A stretch of DNA of 64,000 bases. Origin: Nannocystis pusilla. GTDB taxonomy: Bacteria > Myxococcota_A > Polyangia > Nannocystales > Nannocystaceae. The notes under the pieces are model-generated. The model made no database searches. It was not told the origin of the DNA and saw nothing but the letters and a program-made list of their open reading frames with translations. The translations under genes were made by a program, and so were the position numbers. The DNA lies in the NCBI RefSeq assembly GCF_026626665.1, contig NZ_JAPNKE010000002.1, forward strand, positions 6,239,168-6,303,167, written 5' to 3'. Below are positions 1-9,876 of the stretch, in pieces (position 1 is the stretch's first letter; each line of letters begins with the position of its first letter).

Positions 1-745
1 GCAGCCCGGGATCGCCGCCGCGGGCCAGGATGTTGACGGTGCGGCTGCTGAGGTACTTCTTGAATTCCTCGGACTGCTTGATCTCGCCCGAGACCTCGCC
101 GGCGTAGAAGACCCCGTTGTACTCCGCCTTCACCTGCACGGCGATGCTGCGCGTGCTCAGCGTCGAGCTCTTGTTGACGGCGACGTAGTACTCGAGGGTC
201 CCGCCGAGGGCGAGCTCGGCGACGAAGTAGAAGCCGAAGTCGTGGAAGAAGGCGGCGAAGGCCGGGAGCGTCGCGGGCGTCACCTCGCCGGGCAGCGACC
301 TGTACGCGTCGATGAACCCCTTCGACAGCGCCTTGACCGCGCGATTCAGGTCGAGCCGCAGCAGGGCGAGCCGCTGATACAGGTTCGTGAAAGAATACGC
401 GTACTCGGACGTCCGCGTGAAGGTCTGGCTGTACGCTGCCTCCATTTGCCCCGAGAAGCCGCCGGCGCTGACATGGACGCCGGCCTTGGCCGAAAACGAG
501 CTCTGGAATTCCTCCCGCGTCTCGACGGTGTCGACGAGGTACTTGCCCTCGGTATCGACGATGCCCGTCACGTAGTCGGGAATCGTGTACTCCTGCTCGA
601 GGAACTTGAACGACCTCGTGCCGACCTTGTCGGGGTCGAGGATCGGCCGGAGGAGCTCCCCCGGGATGTGATAGGCGCCGCTGATGTCGAAGCCCTGGCC
701 GAGGAAATTCGCCTGGGTGAGAGTCTGTGTGAGCGTGCTGGTCAT
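1..745 (-). CDS. MACPF (perforin-like) domain protein, partial
   Basis: First 248 residues of a protein that runs off the left edge. It starts at the ATG at 745, with AGGAGA six bases upstream. The sequence reads as a membrane-attack-complex/perforin domain: a long amphipathic stretch, then the segment FGFYFVAELALGG, which fits the family signature (aromatic-Gly-x-x-Phe, six residues, Gly-Gly) with substitutions, followed by a beta-rich part. MACPF proteins oligomerise into membrane pores; in predatory myxobacteria a role against prey is possible but not shown here. No signal peptide is visible. The C-terminal part, where targeting domains usually sit, lies outside the window. Confidence 0.65.
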   Translation of the reverse strand, partial: MTSTLTQTLTQANFLGQGFDISGAYHIPGELLRPILDPDKVGTRSFKFLEQEYTIPDYVTGIVDTEGKYLVDTVETREEFQSSFSAKAGVHVSAGGFSGQMEAAYSQTFTRTSEYAYSFTNLYQRLALLRLDLNRAVKALSKGFIDAYRSLPGEVTPATLPAFAAFFHDFGFYFVAELALGGTLEYYVAVNKSSTLSTRSIAVQVKAEYNGVFYAGEVSGEIKQSEEFKKYLSSRTVNILARGGDPGL

Positions 746-809
746 CGTCGTTCTCCTGGTGCTGCGAGTGGCGCCCCCCGCCGCCGCGCGTCGCGGCCGG
801 CGTCCGGGC

Positions 810-1170
810 TCACCAGAAAGGTCCGAGGACGACGAAGATAGTGCGGTCCGGCTGAAAGAATTTTCGACGATCGAAGATTCGGCGCCGGCCAGGCCCGGCG
901 TTCTTCCGCACCGCGAAGGCCCTCGCGTCGAGGTCGTCGGCGACCTGCGCGGTGCCGCCGAGCTCGCGCCTGTGACGCTGGACCTGCTCGGCGAGCAACT
1001 CCGCGGCTCGCCACAGCCGCGTCTGAACCGTCCCGCGGGGGACCTCACAGCAGAGCTCGTGCGTGTTGATCTGCCACTTGAGAGAGCGTCATCCGCCGCG
1101 GCATGCCCGCCTCGGCGGGTGCCATCGCAGCGCGCAAGCGGCGACGGACGCGAGCCTTCGCTAGCGTCCG
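810..1170 (-). pseudogene. remnant of an ECF-type sigma factor (region 4 only)
   Basis: A stretch encoding MTLSQVADQ (about 1066-1092), a change of frame, then EVPRGTVQTRLWRAAELL and a short tail ending at 810. This is the sigma-70 region 4 helix-turn-helix and closely resembles the same part of the intact sigma factor at 2218-2901 (QVPHGTAQTRIRRARELL). Region 2 is missing: the fragment runs straight into the 3' end of the neighbouring hydrolase gene. I read it as a truncated, frameshifted leftover of a sigma gene. It could also be an intact gene damaged by deletions in the assembly, but there is no room for the N-terminal half. Confidence 0.45.
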
Positions 1171-1223
1171 TCGCCGGTGGATGAAGATGACGCGGTGCCG
1201 GGCAGCGTCCGCACTACCGCCCG

Positions 1224-2098
1224 TCAGGGTGTACAGCCGCGGGCATCGAGCGCGAGCCGCCAGCGCGCGGCCATGTCGGAGTAGCCGCTCCAGTTGGGGT
1301 GGAGGCCGTCCTCGATCGTCGCCGCCGGGAACAGGGTGTTGTGATCGACGGTGTAGACGGTCTGGCCGATGGCGCGACGGGCGGCCGCGACCGTGTCGAG
1401 GTGGGCGTTGTAGAGGTTGATCTGGGTGTTGAGCCCGGCCCAGGCTCCGGCGGCCGGGATGATCTTCGCCATCAAAACCATCGCGCCGGGGTTCGCGGTC
1501 TTGAGCTCGTCGAGCAGGTCGTACAGCCCGGTGAGGGCGAAGGCGTGCTGCGGGTACGGCTGGGCCCACATGTCATTGGTGCCCGAGTGGAGCAGGATGA
1601 CGTGGGGATTGTAGGCAGTCGACCCTTGCGCCACCGTGTCGGCGATCTGGGCGTTCGTATACCCCGGGTAGCCCGAATGCCCTCTCTGATTCCAGCTGTA
1701 CATCAGCGGGGTATAATGATCGTTGCGAGCGCCCACCATTTGGATCGGGCCGACCGCCGCCGACGGCGTGAGGGCGAAGCTGGCGACCAGGTGGGCCCGG
1801 TAACCGCCGTTGTAGGTGCCGTAAGGGTCGATGCTCTGGGCGTAGTTGGAGTTCTGCCCGTAGGTGATCGAGTCGCCGAGCGCGAGGATCCGGCACGGCG
1901 CTCCGGGGCCTCGCTGGTCTCGGGCGGGGCGGCGAGCTCGTCCAGGAGGTCCGCCTCGGCCGCGATGTCCTCCTCCTCGCTCGTGTCGCTCGCGCTGGCG
2001 TCGGAGTCGGTGGCCCATTCCGCGGAATCATCGCAGGCCGCGACGAGCGCGAGCAAAGAGAGGATCCAGACCTGATGCTGATTGCAGTGTGTTCGCAT
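1224..2098 (-). CDS. SGNH/GDSL-family hydrolase, lipoprotein (one frame break)
   Basis: Predicted secreted esterase of the SGNH superfamily. The ATG at 2098 begins a lipoprotein signal (hydrophobic LLALVAAC lipobox) followed by an acidic Asp/Glu/Ser linker. The catalytic domain follows: block I LALGDSITYG (nucleophile Ser), a Gly-containing block II (GHSGYPGY), block III HSGTNDMW, and block V DGLHPNWSG with the Asp and His. The signal peptide and catalytic part lie in different frames, and joining them needs one extra base near 1895-1910. All catalytic blocks are intact, so I treat the break as a missing base. Likely outer-surface deacylation of a polysaccharide or ester; the substrate is unknown. 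Confidence 0.75.
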
Positions 2099-2217
2099 GA
2101 CGATCGTTCGGCGCGCGCGTGACGGGCGCGCCTTCCTTCGTCTGGATCTGTAACGGCAGGGCGGCGCTTCATTGGTCGCGCCGCAAAAAATCAGACGGGC
2201 CGTCGCCGGCCCCCGCG

Positions 2218-2901
2218 TCACGGGCTGCGGTCGACGAGTTCGCGCAGCGAGCCGGCCCAGTCGTCGAAGTTCGGCGGAGCGAGACCGAGCCCGCCGGCGT
2301 GGCGCTCGACCTCGGCGGCCAGCAGCTCGCGGGCGCGGCGGATCCGGGTCTGGGCCGTGCCGTGCGGCACCTGCAGCACGCGGGCGATCGCCGCCGAGGT
2401 CAGGCCCTCCCAGTAATGCAGCTCGAGCAGCACCTGCGCGTCGAGGGGGATCCGGCGCAGGCTCTCGAGCAGGATCTGCTGCTCGCGGCGCTCGGTCAGC
2501 ACGGCGCTCGGCCGGGGATCGAGGTCGTGCAGCGAGATTTCGCTGATCGCCACGGTGGCGTCGACCCGCTGCCGCGCGCGGTAGAAGTTGAACAGCACGT
2601 TGCGGGCGATGCCGAAGATGAAGGCGTGAAAGCTGCCGTCCCCGCGGAAGCGCGCGCGGCTCTCGAGGCAGCCGAGGAAGGTCTGCTGCACCAGCTCGTC
2701 GATGTCGCCGTGGACCTTGGGGCGGAAGAAGCGGACGAGGCGGAGGAAGTAGCGGTCGAACAGCTGTTCGCCGGCCTCCGCGTCGCCGCCGTTCCACGCC
2801 TCGAGCAGGGCCTCGTCGCTGCGCACGGCCGCGAGCTTAGCGGGCCGACCGCGGGGAGCCAATCGCGTCGGCGTTGCGGCGCGGCGCGGGATCTCGATCA
2901 T
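2218..2901 (-). CDS. ECF-family RNA polymerase sigma factor
   Basis: 227 residues. Region 2 is seen in the stretch containing DELVQQTFLGCLESR and GIARNVLFNFYR; region 4 is EGLTSAAIARVLQVPHGT followed by QTRIRRARELL. There is no anti-sigma gene alongside. Instead the start ATG (2901) overlaps the TGA of the upstream Ser/Thr kinase gene in an ATGA, so the two are probably translated together. ECF sigma factors paired with Ser/Thr kinases are a recognised arrangement in which phosphorylation replaces anti-sigma control; that this pair works so is inferred from the overlap. Confidence 0.85.
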   Translation of the reverse strand: MIEIPRRAATPTRLAPRGRPAKLAAVRSDEALLEAWNGGDAEAGEQLFDRYFLRLVRFFRPKVHGDIDELVQQTFLGCLESRARFRGDGSFHAFIFGIARNVLFNFYRARQRVDATVAISEISLHDLDPRPSAVLTERREQQILLESLRRIPLDAQVLLELHYWEGLTSAAIARVLQVPHGTAQTRIRRARELLAAEVERHAGGLGLAPPNFDDWAGSLRELVDRSP

Positions 2902-5900
2902 CGGGCGGCGCCGGTCGCCCACGCGGCGAGCTGCGGTCGCCGCTGCAGCAACGCCTGGACGTAGTGCCGATCGTCGGCGCGCTCGAGCGCCCGCCGCACG
3001 TGCCCCTGCGCCTCGTCCGCGCGGCCCTCGCGAGCAGCGAGCTCGGCCATCTCGATCCACAGCGAAGCCGCGAGCTCGGCGTGCTCTCCGTCGCCGGCCA
3101 GCGGGCCGACCACGCGCCCGTCGGCGAGGGCGCGCAGGGCCGCCTCGAGGTCGGCTTCCGCGTCGGTCCAGCGCCCGGCCCGGGCCAGAACGCGCGCGCG
3201 GGCGAGGAGCAGCTGCAGCGCGTGGGCCGGCACGGGCCCGCCGGCGGCCACCAGCGGCGGGTCCGCGAGGTCGAGCAGCAGCGCGCGATCGGCGACGGTG
3301 TCGCCCCGGGCATGGGTGATCGTCGCCGACCACCCGCGCCAGAACAGGCGCGAGAACGCGGCCGGATCGGCGCCTCGCGCGAGCGGGACGAACGCCTCGC
3401 GGTGAGTGCGGAGCAGGTGCAGGAGGTCGCGCCGGACCGCCACGGGCGCGTCCTCGCGGAGCGCGTCGGCGAGGCGAGTCTCGGCTTCACGCCAGCGCCC
3501 GAGCTCGAGCAGCGCGGCGAGCCGCGCCGGCTCGATCTCCCGGCGGGTCGCGTCGGCGTGTCGACGCTCCGCAGGATGCGGGGACCCGCGCTCGCCGGCA
3601 GGCGCGTCGGCGCGTCGACTCTCGGCCTCCGTCCCGTGCAGTGCGGCGGGGCGAACCGGCGCGAGCGCGGCGTCGGCGAGCCGCAACGTCGCGGCCGGGT
3701 CGCCGTCGACGAGCGCGTGCCGCAAGCGATCGAGGGCCGTCAGCTCGCGCCGCGGCGTCGCGCGGGCGCCGAGCAGGGTCAACCGCCGGACCGCGAGCTC
3801 GGCCCACGCGCTGGTGTCCCCGGGGCGGTCGGCGAGCCCGGTGATCCGCAGGTGATACTCGCCGGCGTTCGGCGCGACCGCGAGGGCGCCTCGCTCCTGC
3901 CGGAGCACCTGCCCGTCGGGGGCGGCGAGGATGCAGCCCCACTCGCCGAGCAGCGGCAGCAGGTCCAGGCGGACGACGAGGCGCTGGGCCGGTGCGTCGG
4001 TGGTGCTGCCGCCGGCCGGGACCAGGAACTTGCCGCGGGCGCCGTCCGGGAGGTCGCACTGCACCTGGTGCTCGGCGATCCCGCCGCCGCCGCCCGAGGT
4101 GACCTGGATCGACGCGACGCGAGCCTGGCCGCCGACCGGCACGACCTCGAAGCGCACGCCGGAGCTCCACTCGGCGCGCAGGAGCTCGAGGTCGAGCTCG
4201 AGGGTCAGGTGCCGCGCGTCCCACCGCACCGGCAGCGCGGCGATCGTGCCCTGGTCGGAGAACGCGTGCACGTGCAACGCGCCCTCGTGCGGCGAGCGGC
4301 GCAGGCCGAGCGGGTCATGGAGCTGCCACGCCGGGTCGAGGGGACGATCGAAGCGCCCGATCGGCTGCGCCTGGTCGGCGAGCAGCCGCTCCGCGAGGTC
4401 GCGCAGCGCCCCGATCTCGCGGCGGAGCCCGGCGTCGAGCCGTTCGGCGCGCAGCAGCAGGTCGGCGACGCGGAGCGCCTCGGCGAACCGGCCGGCGCGG
4501 TTCCAGTCGTGGATCGCCGCTCGCAGCGCCCGCTCGCGGACCCGCGGCGAGCGGGCGGCCTGCTCGTACAGCGCCGCCGAGCGCGTGTACTGCTGATCGA
4601 GCGCGCCGAGGTGGGCGGCGCGCAGGTGCAGCTCGGCCTGCACGTCGATCGGGACCCCCAGCTCGGCGGTGCGCTCGAGCAGGCGGCTCGCGCGGTCACG
4701 GAGCCCGAGGTGCACGAGCTGCTCGGCGCGCCGCCACACGCCGGCGATCCACGGATCGATCGCCTCGGGTAGAGCGGCGCTCGTCGTCGCCGCGCCGACG
4801 AGCGGCGGCAGCGAACCCTCCCCGGCGCCGAGCACGAAGAGGCGCGAGCCACCCGCGGTGTCGCGCGCGAGCAGCTCGCTGGCGGCGTCGTCGTCGAGCT
4901 GCGCGAGCGCGACCGGGGCGAGCCCGCCGACCAGCAGCGGCGCGAAACGCAGCCCCGGGAGCTGGCGGTAGACGAGGAGGTCGTGGTCGTGGGCCCGCAG
5001 CGCGCCCTGCAGCACGTCGCCGGGCCGAACCGGCCGGCGCGCGTGGATGACGAGGTCGTCGAGGCCGTCGCCGTCGAGGTCGCCGACGTGCAGGCCCGCG
5101 AGGTCGAGGGGCATGCGATCGCGGAGGCGCCGCGGGGCCGGCAGGAACGCCCGCTGCGTCAGCGCGTCGCCGACGAGCTCGAACAGGTACACGCCGGGCG
5201 GGGCCCCGGCCGGGCTGTCCTCGGGGAAGATCCGCCGGTTCGCGCTGCGATCGCTCTTGAGCGCGACCAGCAGCCGCGCCCCGCCGGGGACGGCGAGCGC
5301 GGCCAGGCCGGTGACGTGGCCGAGCTGCCGGCGCTCGCCGGACACCAGCGCCTCGCCCCGCCGCCGCAGCACCCGCACGTCGTACGCGCGCCAAGGGCCC
5401 GCCGCGACCACGAGCTCGTCGACATGATCGCCGTCGAGGTCGGCGCCGAGCAGCGCCGTGATATCCGAACCGGAGGTCGCCGGGTGAGCGTCGACGACCT
5501 CCCGCCCGCGCAGCTCGAGCAGACGCCGGCTGGGCGGGCCCGCGCCGGCGTAAACCTCGCGACGACCGTCGCCGTCGAGGTCGGCGGTCACCGCGTGGAG
5601 GAGCGTGCCCTCGCGCCAGCGCAGCAGCTCGCGCGGATCGTCTGTCCCGAGGGACAGGAGGACGGCGTCGGGGTCGTCGCTCCCGAGCACGAGGTCGGGC
5701 CCGTCCGCCCGCGGCACGGCGGCGAGCGGCAAGAACCGCGGCGGCAGCCCGGCGACGCGCCGCAGCGCCGTCAGCGACGGATCGGCGCGCACCAGCGTGA
5801 AGACGGCGGGGGCCCCCGGCGGGGCGTCGCGCAGCAGCAGCTCGCCCGCGCCGTCGCCGTCGCCGTCGAGCGCGAGCGCGGTGTAGGCGACCTGCGTCGC

Positions 5901-7445
5901 GGTCGCGGCCGCGAGCGCGGCGAGCACCGGCGTGACCTCTCGGACATGCTCCGAAGGACCTGTCCATGTCGCCATGTCGGTCGCGCGCGCGAGGTCGCGG
6001 TTGGCGGCGGCGGCGGTGATCGCCAGGTCGCGCAGCTCGGCGTCGCGGCGCAGCTCGTCGTCGGCCAGCGCGCCGACGACGGCCGCCATCGAGTACCAGT
6101 CGTGGTCGTCGCGGAACACCTCCGCCAGGCCGCGCGCCGCGACCCGTTGCTCGGGCCCGCCGGGGCGGTCGACGTAGACCTCGGCGAGGCTCTCGACGGT
6201 ACCCTGGACGTCGCCGGCCTCGCGCTCGCGCACGGCCTGACGCAGCCACGCGCGGGCCAGCGCCGCGGTGCCGCCGGCGTCCGCGAGCCCGGAGAACTCG
6301 CGCAGCAGGTCGCGGGCCTGGGCGCGCCGGCCCTCGCGCGTCCACTGCTCGATGCGCGGCTCGACGGCCAGGAGGCGCGCCTCGGCCTCGCGCTCGGCGC
6401 GGGCGCGCGACCAGGCGGCGGCCCCGACGACGACGAGCGCCACGACGAGGCCGCCGAGCCCGAGCAGCAGCGCCGCCGCGGCCGCCCGCCGTCGTCGCCG
6501 CCGCCGCGCCGCGACCGGATCCGCGGCCAGCGCAGCGAGCAGGTGCGGCATCGACGGCCAGCGCGACGCCGGGTCGGGTTGCAAGCCGCGACCGACGATC
6601 TCGCGCAACCAGGGCGGCACCGGCCGCTCGGGGTCGTCGGTCGCCGTCGTCGCCGTGATGTCCGTGTCGCGCACGCGGACGCCGTGGAGCCCCTCGTACA
6701 GCACCGCACAAAAGCTGTACTGGTCGCTGCGGGCGTCGGGGCGAGCGCCGGCCCGCTGCTCGGGGGCCATGTACGCGGGGGTCCCGAGCGCCACGCCGGT
6801 GCGCGTCAGATCGGAGTCGCCGGGGACGTTGGCGTCCGCGGCCGCCGCAGGATCGGCGGGCGGCTCGGCCTCGGCGTGCAGCGCGGCGAGGCCGAAGTCG
6901 AGGACGCGCACCTGGCCATCGGCGCCGATCATGACGTTCTCGGGCTTGAAGTCGCGGTGGACGATGCCGGCCGCGTGCGCCGCCGCGAGCCCGCGGCCGG
7001 CCTGCAGCATCACGGCCACGATCTCCACGGCCGAGCGGGGCCGCTCGGCGAACCACGCGCGCAAGGTCTGGCCGCGCACGAAGGCAGTCACGAGGAACAC
7101 GGCGCCGTCGACCTCGCCCGCCTCGAAGATGCTGATCACGTTCGCGTGCTCGAGGCGCCCCAGCGCCTTGGCCTCGCGGAGCATGCGGCGGCGTCGCGGC
7201 TCCTCGGTCCGGGCCGCGCGACCGCGCAGGATCTTGAGCGCGACCTTGCGGTCGAGCAGCGGATCGTAGGCCGCGAACACGACGCCCATGGCGCCCTGCC
7301 CCAGGCGCTCGAGCACGACGAAGCGATCGATCTTCAGCGGCTCGTCGGGCCGACGAAACAGCCGGCTCTTGAGCGTCCGGCGCAGGTGCTCCAGCTCGAG
7401 CGAGCCGCCGACGCCGGTGTCCGGAAGATTGTCCCCGCGCTCCAT
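2898..7445 (-). CDS. receptor-type Ser/Thr protein kinase with extracytoplasmic FG-GAP/TPR-like sensor region
   Basis: 1515 residues; ATG at 7445 with GGAG about nine bases upstream. The kinase domain (residues about 41-310) has the glycine loop LGQGAMG (48-54), catalytic Lys71 in VALKIL, HRDFKPEN (163-170), DFG (183-185) and APE (227-229), so it should be active. An Arg-rich run then a hydrophobic helix (about 321-345) forms one membrane segment. The remaining 1150 residues should lie outside the cytoplasm. They contain calcium-loop-like FG-GAP/VCBS motifs (DGDGDGAGE, DLDGDGRRE, DLDGDHVDE, DLDGDGLDD) and helical TPR-like stretches near the C-terminus. It is coupled to the sigma factor gene downstream, so it probably passes an external signal to that factor. 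A TGTCCC/GGGACA palindrome lies inside the gene at 5642-5657. Confidence 0.9.
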   Translation of the reverse strand: MERGDNLPDTGVGGSLELEHLRRTLKSRLFRRPDEPLKIDRFVVLERLGQGAMGVVFAAYDPLLDRKVALKILRGRAARTEEPRRRRMLREAKALGRLEHANVISIFEAGEVDGAVFLVTAFVRGQTLRAWFAERPRSAVEIVAVMLQAGRGLAAAHAAGIVHRDFKPENVMIGADGQVRVLDFGLAALHAEAEPPADPAAAADANVPGDSDLTRTGVALGTPAYMAPEQRAGARPDARSDQYSFCAVLYEGLHGVRVRDTDITATTATDDPERPVPPWLREIVGRGLQPDPASRWPSMPHLLAALAADPVAARRRRRRRAAAAALLLGLGGLVVALVVVGAAAWSRARAEREAEARLLAVEPRIEQWTREGRRAQARDLLREFSGLADAGGTAALARAWLRQAVREREAGDVQGTVESLAEVYVDRPGGPEQRVAARGLAEVFRDDHDWYSMAAVVGALADDELRRDAELRDLAITAAAANRDLARATDMATWTGPSEHVREVTPVLAALAAATATQVAYTALALDGDGDGAGELLLRDAPPGAPAVFTLVRADPSLTALRRVAGLPPRFLPLAAVPRADGPDLVLGSDDPDAVLLSLGTDDPRELLRWREGTLLHAVTADLDGDGRREVYAGAGPPSRRLLELRGREVVDAHPATSGSDITALLGADLDGDHVDELVVAAGPWRAYDVRVLRRRGEALVSGERRQLGHVTGLAALAVPGGARLLVALKSDRSANRRIFPEDSPAGAPPGVYLFELVGDALTQRAFLPAPRRLRDRMPLDLAGLHVGDLDGDGLDDLVIHARRPVRPGDVLQGALRAHDHDLLVYRQLPGLRFAPLLVGGLAPVALAQLDDDAASELLARDTAGGSRLFVLGAGEGSLPPLVGAATTSAALPEAIDPWIAGVWRRAEQLVHLGLRDRASRLLERTAELGVPIDVQAELHLRAAHLGALDQQYTRSAALYEQAARSPRVRERALRAAIHDWNRAGRFAEALRVADLLLRAERLDAGLRREIGALRDLAERLLADQAQPIGRFDRPLDPAWQLHDPLGLRRSPHEGALHVHAFSDQGTIAALPVRWDARHLTLELDLELLRAEWSSGVRFEVVPVGGQARVASIQVTSGGGGGIAEHQVQCDLPDGARGKFLVPAGGSTTDAPAQRLVVRLDLLPLLGEWGCILAAPDGQVLRQERGALAVAPNAGEYHLRITGLADRPGDTSAWAELAVRRLTLLGARATPRRELTALDRLRHALVDGDPAATLRLADAALAPVRPAALHGTEAESRRADAPAGERGSPHPAERRHADATRREIEPARLAALLELGRWREAETRLADALREDAPVAVRRDLLHLLRTHREAFVPLARGADPAAFSRLFWRGWSATITHARGDTVADRALLLDLADPPLVAAGGPVPAHALQLLLARARVLARAGRWTDAEADLEAALRALADGRVVGPLAGDGEHAELAASLWIEMAELAAREGRADEAQGHVRRALERADDRHYVQALLQRRPQLAAWATGAAR
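5642..5657. repeat. member of a dispersed palindrome family (CTGTCCC-GA-GGGACAG)
   Basis: Perfect 7-bp arms inside the kinase gene. Other members: 8163-8176, 17812-17825, 19597-19612, 26526-26539, 32210-32223, 38920-38933, 44927-44940 and 55343-55362. Confidence 0.75.
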
Positions 7446-8914
7446 CCTCGCTCCGCCGACGCGCAGGATATCGGCCTGGCCGGGCCCGCGGCAGAGGACT
7501 CGCCCACATCGACGCACGGGTTCATGCCCGAGCGAGCACGACGGCGCCGCGGGCCGCGCCGGCCCACAACGAGCCGAGCTGCAGTTTGCTCGAGCTCGCC
7601 CACCTGGCGCGTCGTCCCGCGCCACCGGTCCTGGTCAGTGCTGCCGGGTTTGCCGCCGACGCGCGCACCCGTGCGAGCGACGCGCGCGGGGAGCCCGAGT
7701 CGCAGCTCTGGACCTGTCCCTTCGTTCAGATCGATGCCGCAGCCGAAGCGGTCGTGCCTAATGGGACACTTCGGCCGCCGGTCAGGATAGAGCCGCCGCA
7801 GAGGTGCCGGCCGCGGAGCAACGATTCTCATTTCGATCTCCCGAGACACTCCACACCGCCCAGCAAGGATGGCCCGCTTTCACCGCTGGAACGGTGCAGC
7901 ATGACGCGGCCGAGCCGCCCCCTTCGCGGTCATTCTCCTCCGCCTCGCAGGAGGCACCACGGCCGCAATTGCAACCGGTGTCCGTATGTTCGCGCCGGAG
8001 TCGCTCCCGCCCGACCCCGCCGAGCTCGAATCGCGTCGTGAAGGCCAGCAAATGCTGGTTCTCATTGCGGGAGCTGAAGCGCAAGCGCCGGCCTTCGCTC
8101 GCCTCCCTTCCGTCCGCCAGGCGACGCCGGCGCGCTTTGAGTCGACCTCCGTGACCACGACATGTCTATAAAGACAGATCCCGCGCGGCCGCGCGCGAGG
8201 AGACCGACCCGACGCCAGCGCCGGCGTCGAGCACCACGGGCAGCGCTGTCGACTCATGGCGGCGAGATTTGTCGGCGCGTCCCGGAGGTCGCCTGTCCGC
8301 GATTCATGGGTGGCCGGCAGCCGCAACCTCCCTCACGCGGCGCGCTCTCGCCCGCATTCGACCTGTCTCATTCGACGCCTCCTAATTTTTAAAGGAGACC
8401 GTCGCGTGCGATTCGGTTGGGGGTGGATCGCCCTCGGCGAATGAATCGCCCGACGCGGATTCGGCGCCGACCCAACGCCATGAAAAAGAATCACGCCCGG
8501 CAATTGTTCCTGGCTCGGCGGTCACTAGCCCGGGGAAGACCCAAAGAGCGCAACCGGGCGGCCCGCGACACGCGGCGCCGCGCCGAAACACCATTGCGCG
8601 TCGACGGTCGTCACCGCCGAGAGCCGACGTGCAACCTTCACCCTCGAATCATTCTCCGCTCCGATCGGGGTCGGACCCCCCGCACGATTCCCCGGGGGGC
8701 TCGCCGCGCGCCGCGGTCGCCCGCGCCGACGAAACGGCGGGCCCGCCCCCGCTGAGTCCGCGCCGGCTCGTCGCGCCAGCCGCGGCCGTCCGGCGGCCCC
8801 CACGCGCGCTCGCAGACGCCATGCCCGATTCATCGTGACAGCAAACGCCGACGGCGGACGATCGTCTGGACATTCGACCGGGTCGGCAGGCCCCGGCGCA
8901 CTGTCATCATTCCT
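7446..8914. other. 1.47-kb stretch without a convincing gene
   Basis: Open frames here lack a family match, a sensible composition or a good start. It holds the 5' region of the kinase gene, a small palindrome (TGTCT-ATAA-AGACA, 8163-8176) and a local AT-rich patch with AAAGGAGA at about 8389-8398. I see no RNA gene in it. Confidence 0.5.
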
Positions 8915-8960
8915 CGCGAATCACCGCAACACGCCGAGCGGCGCGCCGCGGTGAATCGCG
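8915..8960. terminator. hairpin downstream of the methyltransferase gene
   Basis: Inverted repeat CGCGAATCACCGC (8915-8927) and GCGGTGAATCGCG (8948-8960), 12 of 13 positions pairing, loop of 20 bases, just past the methyltransferase stop. No U-run follows, so it may be a factor-dependent terminator or simply a repeat: GAATCAC also occurs in the PKS linker repeats. Confidence 0.4.
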
Positions 8961-8971
8961 GCACTCGTGGC

Positions 8972-9659
8972 TCACGGGCGGCCGGAGAAGAACGCGGTGC
9001 AGCCGACGGTGTGGAGCTCGTAGCGGGAGAAGCTGCGCTTCAGGGCGGCTTCGAGGCCCGCGAGCGTGTCCCAGCGATTCGACATCGCGCCGGAGCGTTG
9101 ATACACGTCGAGGGCCAGGCGGGCGAAGAAGTGCTTCATGCTCAGGTCGTAGAGCAGCGTCGAGCCGAACACCACCCCGCCGGGGTTCAGGCACCCCTTC
9201 AGGTTCTCGAACACGCTGACCGCCTTGTCCTCGATGAGGCCGGGCAGGCAGTGCAGGAGGTAGCTGATGCCGATCGAGTCGAATTTCTCGGGGATCCGCA
9301 GCGGCTTGAGGATGTTGCGGCGATACAGGGTGACGTCGCTGTAGCGGCGGATCCGCTCGCGCACGAACACCAGGGTGTTGGGGTTGAGGTCGACGAGCGC
9401 GATATGAGGGGACACCCGGGAAACGACAATGATCGAGGAAGTACCCCGACCCGACGCCCGCGTCCAGGTGACGGTCGCTGACGTGCGCGTCGTAGTGCTC
9501 CAGCATGCGCGCCGTCGGGCAGCGCCACAGCAGGTTGTTGTTGAGGTTCAGGACCAAAAAGTCGTAGCGCGGCAGGAACGAGCGGGTGTACGCCGCCTGT
9601 CCGGCCTCCGTGGCCATATCGAGAGTCTCGGCGACGTCCGAATCGATCGCGTGTTCCAA
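8972..9659 (-). CDS. class I SAM-dependent methyltransferase (one frame break)
   Basis: About 228 residues. The SAM-binding motif is HLDAGVGSGYFLDHC, then after the break IALVDLNPNTL (acidic loop for the ribose) and SIGISYLLHCLPG. The two halves join if one G is removed from the CCCGGG at about 9412-9418. I prefer the TTG at 9659 because GGAGG (9669-9665) sits five bases upstream; ATGs at 9671 and 9695 are alternatives without a Shine-Dalgarno site. The gene is transcribed divergently from the PKS/NRPS operon. Its likely role is a tailoring O-methylation, for example of a 4-hydroxy pyrone; this follows from position and the predicted product and is not readable from the sequence. Confidence 0.7.
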
Positions 9660-9781
9660 ATGTACCTCCATCGGCGGTGTGGTTATCAGTGGCATTCAAC
9701 CAAGTCAAGCGCACGATCGGCGATGCGAGCATGTCGTTTTAAAGCCCCACGATGTTGCGTCGCATCGCGCGAATTAAGGCC

Positions 9782-9809
9782 TTGCTGGTGGTTCTCGCCT
9801 GTGTATATT
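9782..9809 (+). promoter_or_regulatory. candidate promoter of the biosynthetic operon
   Basis: TTGCTG (9782-9787) and TATATT (9804-9809) separated by 16 bases, in an AT-rich patch of the 217-bp divergent intergenic region, about 65 bases before the ATG at 9877. A weaker minus-strand candidate for the methyltransferase is TTGACT (9708-9703) with TAACCA 17 bases on. No operator was recognised. Confidence 0.45.
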
Positions 9810-9876
9810 CCACCCCCGCCGCGCTCACCATTACCGCGTGGCACGCGCCAGCGCGCGAATAAACACTGGATGCCGT

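Noticed and set aside
4983..7790. A very long open frame (935 codons) antisense to the kinase gene
   Set aside because: Composition is that of a GC-rich shadow frame. The kinase on the other strand has every catalytic motif.
7782..8084. A 100-codon minus-strand frame with several Cys
   Set aside because: No ribosome site, no recognisable fold, and codon use unlike the neighbouring genes.
8406..8444. A 12-codon peptide (MRFGWGWIALGE) with AAAGGAGA eight bases before its GTG
   Set aside because: Too short to judge and no coupled gene; a chance match is likely in 1.4 kb of non-coding sequence.
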